Below, one piece after another: positions 34,876 through 48,120 of a stretch of DNA of 64,000 nucleotides (position 1 is the stretch's first letter; every line of letters begins with the position of its first letter). The notes beneath the pieces were generated by a model. That model made no database searches. It was not told the DNA's origin and saw only the letters and a program-made list of their open reading frames with translations. The position numbers were made by a program, and so were the translations under genes. Source of the stretch: Rhizoclosmatium globosum (Eukaryota > Chytridiomycota > Chytridiomycetes > Chytridiales > Chytriomycetaceae); the NCBI GenBank assembly GCA_002104985.1, contig MCGO01000016.1, forward strand, positions 496,001-560,000, given 5' to 3'.

Positions 34876-35054
34876 CCCGTCAAATACTTTTCATTCTTGG
34901 TAGATTCCCGTCCACGAACAGCATTTCCAACCTTAAATCCCACTAGCCATGTGAGGTAAGTGGATGAACAACACTGATATCCACACAAACAGTTTTCCCA
35001 ACTGTACTCTATGTAAATTGGGTGCGACCAGTTTCAACAAAAACTCTGGCGAAA

Positions 35055-36773
35055 TGAAGCGGACATCCACAGAGACTGACGCTCGGCAAAAAGAAAGTCA
35101 AATTCGACAAGGACAACCAGTTCTTTTCCGGTGAAGGAGAAGACGATGAAGATCTTGAGTACGGAAGTGAGTCATTTCAGTGGAGAGTGAACACCTCTGA
35201 TTCTCTCTCTCTCAGCACGCAAGCGAAAAGGAGCCGTGAAACAGGGATACACAGGTACGCACCCTCTCCAGTCGTAGCAATAGCAAGCCTTTGTCTTTGA
35301 ATCAACCACAATCTGTTTCAACTAGATTCGGACGACGAAGACGGCGGCGGCGCTGATTCGGACTTGGACAGCGACAAGGACGACGCCGCCGAATCCGAAT
35401 CCGAATCCAACACAAAAGAAACGAACGACGCCGATGACGACATGTTTGCCGAGAACCAGGACAAGGCGAACAAGACCAAGAAAGTGCCGCAGTTTCTCTC
35501 AAAGGACAAACTCGACCAACTTGGCGCTGAGGGCGATCACGATGAAGACATTGAACAAGGCGTCAAAATTATGCCGTTTAACATGGACGACGAGCTGGAT
35601 GAAGGGTGCGGTGTGCTTGACCCTGTTGCTTTCAATCTACTGTAGTACTCAACACTCATCGACAGCGCTTTCGACGAAAACTTCAATTACGTGAGAACTC
35701 GCGATCAACACGAAGTGCACGATAAATGGCTCGACGGAATCAATAACAAATACATCCAACTCGCTAAAGTGGCGAGTGACCGCATCAAGCGCGTGTCGAA
35801 GCTCTTGACGCGTTGGAGGAGGACGCTGAAGATGAACCTTCGTGCTGGAAGAAGTCTTGAGGAATATGAAGCCGAGAGTCTGTTGCTGCGGTATGTTTAT
35901 ATTGGCTGCATCGGGGATTTTTCGCAATCATCTTGAGTGGTTTTTGCTTTTTTTGGCATCACAAACTCACTCTCAAACACTTATGATCAGGCCCTCAAGC
36001 GGTTAGGCGGACCCAAGAAAGTACCTGCATGGAAAAAGAATCAGAAAAAGAAGGCTACTGATGTGCCAGCGGCTGCTGAAGAGGTTCGTTAACGCTTTTT
36101 CGCATACATCGCACTTTATTGAAACCTAAACACAGTCTCCAGAAGCTGAAGCTGAACGAAAACGAGGACTCGCAGAGTTGATTTCAGTGACAGACCGATT
36201 AACAGGATTTGGTCGATATGGTATGTACTCTCTCCCTTCCTTTCTTCCTCCCTCCTCTATTCGAAATGATGATCAACAGTAAAAAGATTGTGGGAATCTC
36301 TCCGAGCATAATACTTGCGGATAAAACCCTTATAGTAGATCCTGATCTCTCCTCCCTGCCTCTCACTTCACCTTTCGTTCTCTCTCTCCCGTCTAACAAA
36401 AAACTCAACTCTAGACGTAATGGAACAAACCTACGAATCAATCGTGCGATCCCTCCGAATCTCGCAACACTTACACGACGACTGGCTCCCCGGCGATGCA
36501 GTCCCAATCACCTCATCCCAGTCCCAAACAACATCGAAAATACTTTGGGAATACAAGCTTGGAAAAGACTCAGAAGACGTTATGGGTCCGTTTCCTGGCA
36601 GCCAGATGATGGAATGGAAGCAGGGTGGCTATTTTAGTGAGGAAAGTGGGAAGAGTGACGTTTGGGTACGACTTGTAGAAGCGAGTACGCCAGTCGATAG
36701 TATACGTGGGTTTGTTGAACTGAAGCATGTCAATTTGGAGACAGGGGAAGGCGCTGTTGGTGCAGGGCTTTGA
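35055..36773 (+). CDS. CD2BP2 / Lin1 GYF-domain splicing protein
   Basis: CD2BP2 (Lin1, U5-52K) joins the U5 snRNP and leaves before the tri-snRNP is active. Exon 1 encodes LGKKKVKFDKDNQFFSGEGE, exon 2 RKRKGAVKQGYT, then a long acidic run, MPFNMDDELDEG and FNYVRTRDQHEVHDKWLDGI, the characteristic core. Later exons give LKRLGGPKKVPAWKKNQKKK and ERKRGLAELISVTDRLTGFG. The last exon holds the GYF domain: WEYKLGKDSEDVMGPFPGSQ, MMEWKQGGYFSEESGKSDVW, which binds Pro-rich ligands. ATG 35055 needs a frame change to reach TLGKKK. Indels also interrupt 35590-35650. The stop at 36773 is 64 bp from the convergent TAF6 stop. Confidence 0.88.
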
Positions 36774-36836
36774 TAATAAAATTTGTATTTAACGCAGTCG
36801 TTTGTTATTTCCACTTTATAACCAGTGTTGTGTCTT

Positions 36837-38711
36837 TTACAGGTCAAGATCCAAATCCATTCCGTTGGCGTTGGAAGACTCCATTCCAAAGTCCATACCA
36901 ACATCCCCTTCCTTGTCTCTCAGCGACGCGTCCAATTGACTCGCAACTTTCCGTCCATACACTTCCCCAAACGCGTCCACAAACTCTTTCTCCAACGCAT
37001 CAAGAGAAGGTCGAGTCCACCCGCCATTCCCAGTCTTCAACACCGCCTTCTCCGTCTCCTCATACTCCACCGCAACATGCTTCAACACATCCTAAGCACG
37101 AAGAAAAAGATTGAGTAAAGATAAAATCACAAAAAAAACCACTCACCAAAATCATATCCCTCAAACCTCCGCATCCTTCTTCTCCCAATCAACGCACTCC
37201 CCAGCCCAGCCATACACTCACTCGTAAACGCTTTGACGTTGGGCCGAATCAGCATTTTGACAACCTCGTTCCCCAGCTGCGAGAGCCCAAAGATGGCGCC
37301 GTAGTGCGTTGCGTTTGGTTTCAAGGGGTCCAGGAACGCGCGGAGGAGGGTTTTTGTAACGCGGGGTTGGAGGGTTGGGTATGTTGCTGTGTACGTGATA
37401 CTGTATACGTTGGGGGTTTTGAGTGGGATTTTGGGATGATGAAGGGGGTTTGAAGGGGGGAATTTTACCAGATGTGTGCGGCTAGTTGTGCTGCGAAACG
37501 GCGGAGGGCGTGGTGATCGTCCAACGGGGATTCACTCACGCGTTTGGATACGATGCATGTGATTACGTTGGGCATGAGTTGGTGTAGGTATGGTTCGATG
37601 AAGAGGTTTTTGTTGTTGAGGAGGGCGTGTCATGCGCATCATTGCCCACATTACTTTGAGGTTTCGAATGTGTTTGGTGATCTGAGGAGAATACGGGTGG
37701 TGAGTTGACAGGGTTAGTGGTGTGGAGCTTTGGTCACCTTTTGAGTCATGAATTGGACAAAGTAGGGGAGGAGAGGTTGGATTCCGGGGTCGGTTTCCAA
37801 ACTGTTGATAGCGAGGGCTTGAATGGGTTCGTTGGGGCTAAGAATACTTTCGGTGATTTTGTCGTGGTAGAGTTGCAGTTCCTTTGAGAGCACGCTTTTG
37901 ACGAGTGTTTCGCCATTGACTGTCGCTACTTCGGGTTACTGAAGATACGAGGAGTGGAACATTGACTCCAGAAGCTTGGGACTGCTCTGTGATGGTTTTT
38001 GAGATTGTTTGGGTCGTGTCTGAAGATGCCGACCGGATATCTGTATTATCCATTAGTCAATTACCAGTTATTAAGAGTTGGATGTATGCCTTACCAGCGG
38101 GAGTAGGGTTTTGGACAATAGCTGGTTGAACGCCTTCAATCGCCAGCCAGTGAGCTGTAAAGACAACATCCAATGGCACAGGTGGAAGTGGAGCATTGAT
38201 GATTTGGTCGAGGTCAATCTCTTGGTCGTCCAGATAGTAAATGCGGGTGTTTCCATAGACAGTTATTTGAAGTTTGAAGGGGCAGCAGAAGTGAAGCCAT
38301 AGAGCGGCTGTCAGACAGGACAAAGACCAGTTAGCTCCTTTCCGCCAATTAAAAAAGGAAGAAAAGAGAGTACTTGAATGTTCCTAACTCTGAGTGCCTG
38401 GTTGATGTGTTCAGGTGTCAACTTTAACCTTCGCGAATGACGCATGAACTTGCGGGCATCCTTCCGTGGCGGATGGATTCGTTAGGGTTATTTAGTTAAA
38501 GACGTTGAAGGAGAGCAGCATTCAAATCAACGGCGGCTCACGTGGATCACTTCGCGAAGTCGGTACTCAACATCCGCAACGAGGGCCTGTGCAACGGGCT
38601 CGCGAAGTTGGACGCCAATGGTCTCTGTGATGGCCTGGAAACTTGTTAAGCTGTGTGGTAAGTCAATGGACATCTAGTTACATTGATGGAGTCGACAGGA
38701 AGGAGGGACAT
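36837..38711 (-). CDS. TAF6: TAF6, histone-fold subunit of TFIID/SAGA
   Basis: TAF6 pairs with TAF9 through a histone fold and supports promoter recognition in TFIID and SAGA. ATG 38711 gives MSLLPVDSIN; after a short intron AITETIGVQLREPVAQALVA and DVEYRLREVIH follow, then the second half of the fold, ARKFMRHSRRLKLTPEHINQ. Next comes the linker that marks TAF6: YYLDDQEIDLDQIINAPLPP, TAHWLAIEGVQPAIVQNP. The HEAT domain includes VLSKELQLYHDKITESILSP, LETDPGIQPLLPYFVQFMTQ and HYGAIFGLSQLGNEVVKMLI. The tail is acidic and ends at 36837. Frame slips occur between 37890 and 38060 and elsewhere. The start is 94 bp from the divergent receptor gene. Confidence 0.93.
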
Positions 38712-38805
38712 CTGACTGAATGTTTGATGAATGTTAATATTAAATAAGTAGAAATCATTGGAATTGTAATCTCCCACATTGATTATTTTACAGAGGCCAT
38801 GAACA

Positions 38806-41800
38806 ATGGTCGGAGCTTCTTACATTGCAACAATAAGATGTTATCCATTTTGCTTCTTCTTGCCTCTTGTCTTGACTGTCGTTGCCGAGCAGGACTGGAG
38901 AGCAAGAAAGAACACTACCTCTATTACAATTGCGCTTGTTGGGCCTTATGCATGGTTTGCGTTCATACCGATTTCTTTGTTCTTGCTTATTCCTTCTCCT
39001 CAGGCTCAATCAACCACTCACGTACAATAACTCTCAAGTTATTGGTGGATATAACGAACTGAATAAGTCAAATCTAATGGATACATTTTCGTTACAATCC
39101 TACTTTTTCTGGGGTCAGGCTGCAGCCGAAATAGCCATTGAAATGATAAACGAGAATCCCAACATTCTCCCGGACACGACCATCAAAGTTAAACGTTTAA
39201 TACTATACCGCTGCATTGGATACCGTCGAAGCCATATTCCTCCTCGAACATTTGCTGGTGGCAATACAATTGCAACTGCTTTAGAAATAGCCAACAACCA
39301 TCCAGATGTTGTAGCAGCCGTAGGGGAGCTCTTCAGCGAGTCGACGCTTTTTTCGGCTTCAGTTTATGGGCAATACAAGGTTTGCTTTTTGAATTGTTTT
39401 GGCGATATTTTTGTTAACATCAATACATCAGCTACCACTATGTGGCGGATCACAAAGTTCTCCCACCTACTGGACAAATCACGATACCCATATTTCATTC
39501 AAACTCTGCCCATAACCGTCCAGTTTGAAGCCTTTTCTTCCCTCCTCCGATTTGGAACGTTAAACGCGTTGCTTTCATAGCACCAAGAACAGCCTACGGA
39601 ACAAACAGTTAGTCTAGACTCATTTTCGATCCCGATTTATTAAAGCGTCATTAACAGTGTGCACGGCGATTCCCAAAGACTTGAAAGAAAACGGATTGGA
39701 CATTGTAGCGTTCATAGAGAGTACTGAAACTTTGGATGAAATTGGAGAAGCTCTTGTTCGTTCGAATGCAAGGTATTAAGTTTTTTTTCTGTCGATAATA
39801 TTATGCCTTCTTAATCAAACTAACAGATATATTATTCTTTGTGATAACCCTGACCGAACAGCTGATGTTTACTTTGGACTTGCGAAGTACAGTTACACTC
39901 AATCACACACAATAATTAATTCAAAATCCAAATTTAGGAGGCAAGTAGCAGTTGGCGATGGATTTGTTTGGTTATCAGTAAATATACCGGCTCCACCTGA
40001 AGATGCGGATGTCAAGTACGGCAAAGACTTTATGGAACATGCTAAAGGAATTGTTGTGTTCTACTCAAACACAACGACAACAAACGCATCAGATATTCTG
40101 TACAAAAGATGGAAAGATAAAATGGGAGAAATGTATAACTTAACGGATAGGTAAGTTGTCCACGCCAGAGATTCAACAAACACCAAAGTGCTTTCGATTT
40201 CAGCGCCCTCATTGATACGATTGCGTCAAATACGATGGCCATATATTTATTCGACTGTATCGGAATTCTTACCATGGGAATGGATCGGTTGGTGAAAACG
40301 TTCCAACCAGAGCTTCTAGCCTCGCGTTCACTTCAAGTTTATATGAATTCGACTTTATTCCAAAACGTTGGATACCATGGGGTGTATTTAGACCCCTACA
40401 AACTGACTGATAATGGCGATGTGCAAACGTATTTCTTTTTTATCACCTATTTTTTAGGCGTCTGAAATCCATTTTCTTTTAGCACAATGACGGCTGGAGT
40501 TTTGGACCAGGAGTTAAATTACTGTACGTTTTAACTCTCCCACTTCTGAACCTTTTAGCTCTTGATTTAACAGCGAAAACAGTTGGATTTGGTGAAATGG
40601 ATTCGGAAACCCGAACATTCAGTTATTATCCAGGAATGAAATTAAATTTCAACGGCAACTCAACAATGCCGCCTCCTGACGGTCCAAATCAGATTGTGGA
40701 TGTGCTTGCAGCGTCGAGTTTACATGGGAAAATTTTGAAGGCTCTTGCGTGTATTGGCATCACCTCTGCCGTCCTTTTTTGGCTATGATCATTTGGTTTC
40801 GAAAAACCAGAGCGATTCATTCAGCGTCGGTCAAGTTCCTGAGTATAATGCACTTGGCACTATCCTCGCCTTTGTTTCTATATTTCTTTACTTTGACGTT
40901 CCATCTAGCGTTAAATACAAGGCAAGGATCTGGCTTCAAGCCACATCATTTGTTATGGTTTCATCGTCGTTACTCATCAAGAATCTACGCGTATGGATGA
41001 TTTATTCTGGTTCCAAGTATACGAAATCACAAATGTCGGATAGGACTTGGATGGTTCCTATGGTGGCAGTTGTTGTCTTACATCAAATTCTGATAGCAAT
41101 TTGGCTCGGGCTTTCATCAATCAGTGTGACAAAGAGATACATTTCGATACAAACAGAGGGAGATATTGCAACAGATTATATGATACAATACTCTTACGAA
41201 TGTGAATCGAGACCCGCCTTTTATGTGTATTGTGCGATTTGGGGTTATTCCGCAATGTTGGCAATTGGAATCGTGATATTGACATTCAATAGCCAAAAAA
41301 TCGCATCATCTCACAGTGAATTTGGACTACTTCTTGGACTAAGCGTAATGCTTCCCATATGCACACTTCTGATTTACGACTCGGACGGATCAGGAAGCAC
41401 AGCTTTAAACGATTTCCGTCAAGTAGCCATCATATGGTTCATGACCAGCTTCCCGCTTTTCATGCAATTTTATCCGAAAGCTGTGTTGATCTATCAAACA
41501 GAAATAGATTCATCTTGGTTTCAGAAGTTCTCGGAAACGGCTAGTAACAATCGTCGGCAGAAATCTAGTCACAGCAGTGAATTAAAAAATAAGACGAAAA
41601 TAGTGCCGTATGTGAGCGGGATAAATACTTCAGCAAAATTCGTCCCCAGTGTGAGTACTTTTTCCAAGAAGAGAATATTTTACAGCTAACATACTTAATT
41701 CAAGTTCGACGTTTTGTATCTAGAAAGAACTCAACTTGGTGTGAAACGGTGGTATCGCGGTGTACTATCGCTCGTTAAAGTAGTCAAGAAGCCCCATCTA

Positions 41801-42028
41801 CTTTTTGCTTCCTCCTCAGGCTGCGAATATGATATAGCACTGGCTCATAGTCTGTGTCAAAAGACCAGTGTTGAAAAAGCGGAATGCAAGGTTACAGGCG
41901 ATGGCCATAATTTGCTGCGTGTTGAGGTTTTAATACAGAAACGCTTTGTATTGATAGATTTTCTCAGTGTCAAGGAGGGTGAGGAATTTGTCGCAGCTCT
42001 CAGACAAGTGATTGAGCAAATGATGTGA
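38806..42028 (+). CDS. Class C (GABA-B-type) G-protein-coupled receptor, copy 1
   Basis: ATG 38806 opens a signal sequence (CYPFCFFLPLVLTVVAEQDW) and the ligand-binding Venus-flytrap domain: TSITIALVGPYAW, an intron, QSYFFWGQAAAEIAIEMINE, GNTIATALEIANNHPDVVAA. The domain runs to about 40700 across several introns. The 7TM_3 helices follow: LACIGITSAVLFWL, KTRAIHSASVKF, YNALGTILAFVSIFLYF, LIKNLRVWMIYS, RTWMVPMVAVVVLHQILIAI, WGYSAMLAIGIVILTF, SQKIASSHSEFGLLLG and AIIWFMTSFPLFMQFYPKA. After an intron at about 41650-41704, a last exon encodes a ~105-residue folded domain starting FDVLYLERTQLGVKRWYRGV and ending EEFVAALRQVIEQMM. Frame slips are frequent. The ligand is unknown. Confidence 0.9.
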
Positions 42029-42137
42029 CGTAAATACATGATTTATACATATGATTAATTACATTCCAAAGTGATTCAACAATGAAATGATTTACAATGG
42101 CTTTGGCTCTCATCAACAATGAACATGACTACAAAAA

Positions 42138-45100
42138 ATGAGATCCATTCTGATTCAGCTCTTCGGTGCAGTCGTGACTGTTGCGTCCGTTGACGATTGG
42201 AGAAGGTGGAAGAACTCAACTTCAATAACTATTGCGTTAGTCGGACCATACACATTGTATATATCGTATCTTGAATACTGTGTTCTGACAATATTCTGCA
42301 GGCTTAAAAAAACGAAAACTCTCTCGTGGTCGGAGGATACGATAATTTGGATATGACAGATCTGTCTGACACTACTACACTAAGGTCGTACTTCTTTTGG
42401 GGTCAGGCAGCAGCGGAAATTGCCATTTCTTTGATCAACAATAGCCCCCACATTTTGCCCAACACAACAATTAACATCAAAAGGTTCAATACTATGCCAA
42501 TTAATTGGCGGCCACTTCGGCCGTATTATCACAGCAATTCTTATGGTGGAGGTGAAACGATTGCAACAGCTTTGGAAATAGCCAAGAATCATCCAGATGT
42601 TGTTGCCGTCGTTGGTGAATTCTTCAGCGAATCGACTGTCTTTTCAGCAGAAGTATACGGATACAACAAGGTTCTTCATCTATTACATTTTTTCTTCTAT
42701 CGATAAGTACAGATTCCGCTGTGCGGTGCAACTCAAACATCATCAATTTTGTTGGATAAAACTCGATATCCTTATTTCACCCAAACTGTCCCTTTAACCG
42801 TTCAGTTTGAAGTATTCTCATCACTTCTTCTATTTTGGAACGTTAATCGCGTTGCTTTGATATCGCCTCGCAGCTTGTCCGGATCAAACTGTTGAGTCCA
42901 TTTATCATTTGGCAATTCTAATCAATGTTCCAAAGCAGTATGCTTGGCAATCGCTGAATCATTGAAACGCCACAAGATTGAAATTGTTGCTTCAATCCAA
43001 TCTGACGCTAGTGTTGATGAAATTGGAAAGAGCCTTCTGCGAGCCAATGCAAGGTACATTTGACAGCAAATCGCACTTATTCATTTAACGACTTTCAATT
43101 GGAGGTACATTGTCATTTGCGAAGGAGCTGATACCACAGCAGATATTTACTTGGGCTGGCAAAGTATCTCTGACCATCAGTAGTTATTGCTGATTAACAA
43201 ATTCATAAATAAGGGAAAAAACTGCCGTTGGAAGAGACTTTGTTTGGTTATCAGTTAATTTACCAGAGCCAAACGGAAATATTGAAGCCAAGTACGGCAA
43301 AAACTTCACTCAGAATGCCAAAGGAATGGTGGTGTTTTATACAAATACAACTACAACAAGTCCTATGAACTTATTATTCAATCAATTGGTGGGTCAATTG
43401 GTTGAAGAGTACGGTGTGGGTGACTAGTGAGTTTGAGTTAGAAAGTTGTTTCAAAACTTAACCGTTTTAGCAATACGATAAACAACATTGTTGCAACTAC
43501 CATTGCTATGCCTATGTTTGATTGCGTAGGAAATTTGGTGACTGGTATGGACAAGGTAATGTCCAAAGATACGTCTTCCATATTTACTAAAATACAAGAC
43601 AGCTCTTAAAATCAGATGCAACCTTCACGCCACACCTTCTATCATCTCGCTTTATACAGTATTTACTGAATTACACCTTATTTCAAAATACTGGCTATCA
43701 AGGAATATTCGTTGATCCATTCATGCTGACTGCAAATGGGGACGTACAAATGTGAGAGCCTGAATATGTATAGTTTTCTCACAATAATAAAGTTCCTTAA
43801 CAGCCGGGATGCTGAATATGGATCTCCAACCAGGTTTGTAGAATTTGTCCAAGTTTCGCGTTTAGTTAAACTTAAATACAGTCGCCTTTGGAAGGATTGA
43901 TCCTACATCGCTGGAATTTTCTTATATTCCAGGAACGAATCCAGTTTTTGAACCTGCCAGTCCGCCTCCAGATGGTCCTGCCTTTGTCTCTGATATCATC
44001 AACCAAAAGGAAAAAACGACACTAACGTCATTGACTGCAATTGGATTAGTCTTTGCGAGTATCTTTCTCTGCATGATTGCTTGGTTTAAAAGTAGCCCAA
44101 TTATTCACTCAGCGTCTGCTAAATTTCTGGGAATTATGGGTGTGGGTACGATTTTAGCCTACACGTCCATTTTCTTTTACTTTGATCACCAACGTCCATC
44201 AAATACAAGACTAAAATTTGGTTGCAATCTACTGCATTTGTCTTGTCACTGCATCTATACTCATCAAGAATCTCCGCGTTTGGATGATATTCTCAGGATA
44301 TAAGTACACTAAATCTCAAATGTCAGATAATACTTGGCTGAAACGATGGCATTAGTTATGATTTTGGATCAATCTCTTTTGGCAGTATGGCTTTCTGTTT
44401 CATCTATCATGTGGTAAAACGAGTTGTGGCGACTGTCTCCATAGAAGGACTCGTAACAGAATATTCACTACAGTATATTTACGAGCGTAATGCGAAAGCT
44501 GGGGTGTATACTGGATGGGCGATTATTGGATATTCGTCGTTGTTAGTATTTGGAATCATTCTCTTGACGTTCAAGAGTCAAAAGATCGCATCATCACACA
44601 GTGAATTCGGACTTCTTCTGGAATGAGTTTAGCAATTCCTATGGGAGCTCTCTTGATTCATGGCTCGGCTAACTCTGAGAGCTCTGCAGAAAATGATTTT
44701 CGACAAGCTCTGATTATATGGCTACTAACCAGTTTTGTACTCTCAATGCAACTGTTTCCAAAGCACTGCTCATATATCGTACTGAATTCGATTCGTCGTG
44801 GGCTTGGGTTCAAAATCTAGTTCAAACGTAAAAGTAGTCTCCAATTATCACAGCAGTCGGAAAATAATGAAATCAAATTTGATGTCAAGTGGGTTTTCAG
44901 TTGGAACTTTGACATCAAAAGCTAAAGTAACCCAAAGTGTAAGTATGGACGGTAATTAAGCGTTATCAAACTAATTTGATTGATTAGTTCGATGTTACTT
45001 GTCTAATGAAGTCATTTGGCGTTAGTTGGTGGTGTCGAGGCATTGTATCTCTCTTCCAATCTCGAAATGCTCATTTTCTCCTCTTTACATCATCTTCTGG

Positions 45101-45298
45101 CGACTTTAGATACATCAATAAGTTACGGCCTTGATCTCAAAGCCATGAATAGAGCAAACAAACTCGAATATAATGGAACCAGGGTTCTTCGATCGAACTG
45201 GGCGTTGATGCGACAATAGTTTACTTGACTTTCATGCAATTGAAGAAGGCTGGGAGTTTGTTGGGGCTATTCAAGCCTTAGTCAGCAAAAATTCGTAA
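42138..45298 (+). CDS. Class C (GABA-B-type) G-protein-coupled receptor, copy 2
   Basis: This is the tandem duplicate of the 38806 gene, same strand, 109 bp downstream. ATG 42138 gives MRSILIQLFGAVVTVASVDD then TSITIALVGPYTL, an intron, and RSYFFWGQAAAEIAISLINN, GGETIATALEIAKNHPDVVA. The 7TM part shows SSPIIHSASAKFLGIMGVGT, ILAYTSIFFYFD, AIIGYSSLLVFGIILLTF and SQKIASSHSEFGLLLE. An intron before FDVTCLMKSFGVSWWCRGIV marks the same extra C-terminal domain, which ends EEGWEFVGAIQALVSKNS at TAA 45296-45298. It is more broken than its neighbours (breaks between 42830 and 43100 and at 44215-44345), so decay cannot be fully excluded, but each break is a small indel. Confidence 0.82.
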
Positions 45299-45519
45299 CA
45301 AGGGTTGTTTGGTGGTAATTCGAGACACAAAAAGATAAACTCGTGACTGTAGAATTTTGTTGGTTTCTTGCTTTCCAATCCAAATTTCGTCACGATGGAT
45401 GCTTTCCAACCGGAATTCATCACGCGATAGTCCATGTGCCATCATGTGACACTTGTAACGTGTGCACTTAATAAGGCGCTAAAATTGGCCCAACGCTTTC
45501 AAATTCATCCACAAAAGCC

Positions 45520-46693
45520 ATGTTCGTTGCAGCAGTTGCCGCCCTTAGCTTCTTGAGTACATTGGCAATCGCGGATTCAGGCCGTACTGCCCGCGACCAA
45601 CTTGAACCTCTCCACTTCAACTTCACGTGGGCTCCCACGCCATGGGCTGTTCCACCCGTGAACAAACAATGGTCTACCGATCTTTTGAAAGAATTCAATT
45701 CCACCTCGCCTGGTGCACTTGACAGTGTTTGTACTAGCCCATTTTGGGGGCTGACGTAAGCTTTAATTTAACGGTAAATCTGATATTGACCATGCATTGT
45801 AGTTATGACGACGGACCCAGCGAATTCACTGACGATTTGCTCGCTCATTTGGCTGCCAAGAACGGCAACTTTCATGGTGATTGGAAGAAGCATTGGCACA
45901 TCCTGACGTTTTGAAGCGTGTCTATGACGCTGGTCATCAGATTGGAATCCGTAATGCACATATATTCTTATTGATTGTACTCATTGTGTTATATTAGACA
46001 CCTGGTCCCACCCTGCCATGTCCTCTTTGACTCTTGACCAGCAAATTGCTGAAATTGTGAATACCGCCAAGATCATCAAGCAAATTATTGGAGTCGTTCC
46101 AACTGTCTGGCGTCCTCCATACTACGCTGTCAACGACGATGTTTTGAAGGTATTACACACCAACAGTGTTCCTTGAAAAAATAGTTTTTTTGACCCTTCA
46201 CCTCAGATTGCTTTTGCTTGGCCTGAGAACAATCGTTTGGTCATTGGACTCCATGGATTGGGCACTTCCATGGGGCGGACAATCTGTCGACAATTTGCTT
46301 GCCCTCTTCCAAACCCAAGTAAACGGGTACCGCAGTGTTATTTCTCTCGAACACGATGGATTCTCCTACTCTGAGGCAGTCGCTCCACGTGTATTGGATA
46401 TTCTCACTACTGCAAACGTCAATATTGGCACCATTTCGCAATGTCTTGGTCTTCCATCGTCGTATGGTGGAATTTTGGATTCCTACTTGTCAAAGTGCTC
46501 AAAGAACGGCTGGCTCGGAGATGACAACAACTGTGGTGTCTGTGGAAACGCGTGTGGCCGTCAGGGATACTGCGACCAAGGTCAGTGCTTCTGTAATGCT
46601 GATGGTGGATACGTCGGAGACAACAATAACTGTGGTGCGTGTGGAAAGAAGTGTCCAAAGAACACAACTTGTAAAGGATCTGTTTGTGCTTGA
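45520..46693 (+). CDS. Secreted chitin/polysaccharide deacetylase with STIG1-like Cys-rich tail
   Basis: It removes acetyl groups from chitin in the cell wall. The signal peptide is MFVAAVAALSFLSTLAIADS. The NodB domain carries motif 1 YDDGPSEFTDDLLAHLAAKN, motif 2 HTWSHPAMSSLTLDQQI (HxxxH metal ligands) and motif 3 WRPPYYAVND. Helices and late strands follow (FVVWSLDSMDWALPWGG, SVISLEHDGFSYSEAVAPRV). The C-terminus has two tandem Cys-rich modules, GDDNNCGVCGNACGRQGYCD and GDNNNCGACGKKCPKNTTCK, resembling STIG1-type repeats, perhaps for binding or cross-linking. Introns separate motif 1, motif 2 and motif 3 exons. Frame slips occur near 45880 and 46240. Confidence 0.88.
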
Positions 46694-46874
46694 ATGCATG
46701 TAACTGTGGCAATAAAATACTTAGAATATGTGTTTTGAACGTCGTCCGAAAATACATGTTAGGTTCGGTAGAGATTAGTGACAGATCCTGGAAAAGCATA
46801 TGAAATGCAGCTCAACTAATCGTTTCTATTCCGTTGTACTTAATTTATTTGTTGTTAAATAATCTTACACTAAA

Positions 46875-48046
<1,172 letters not shown>

Positions 48047-48120
48047 GAGAAGTAAATGAAAAGATTATGCCGCATTGATTTTGTTCATTCGATTTTGCGC
48101 TCGAAAAGCCTCACACAACA

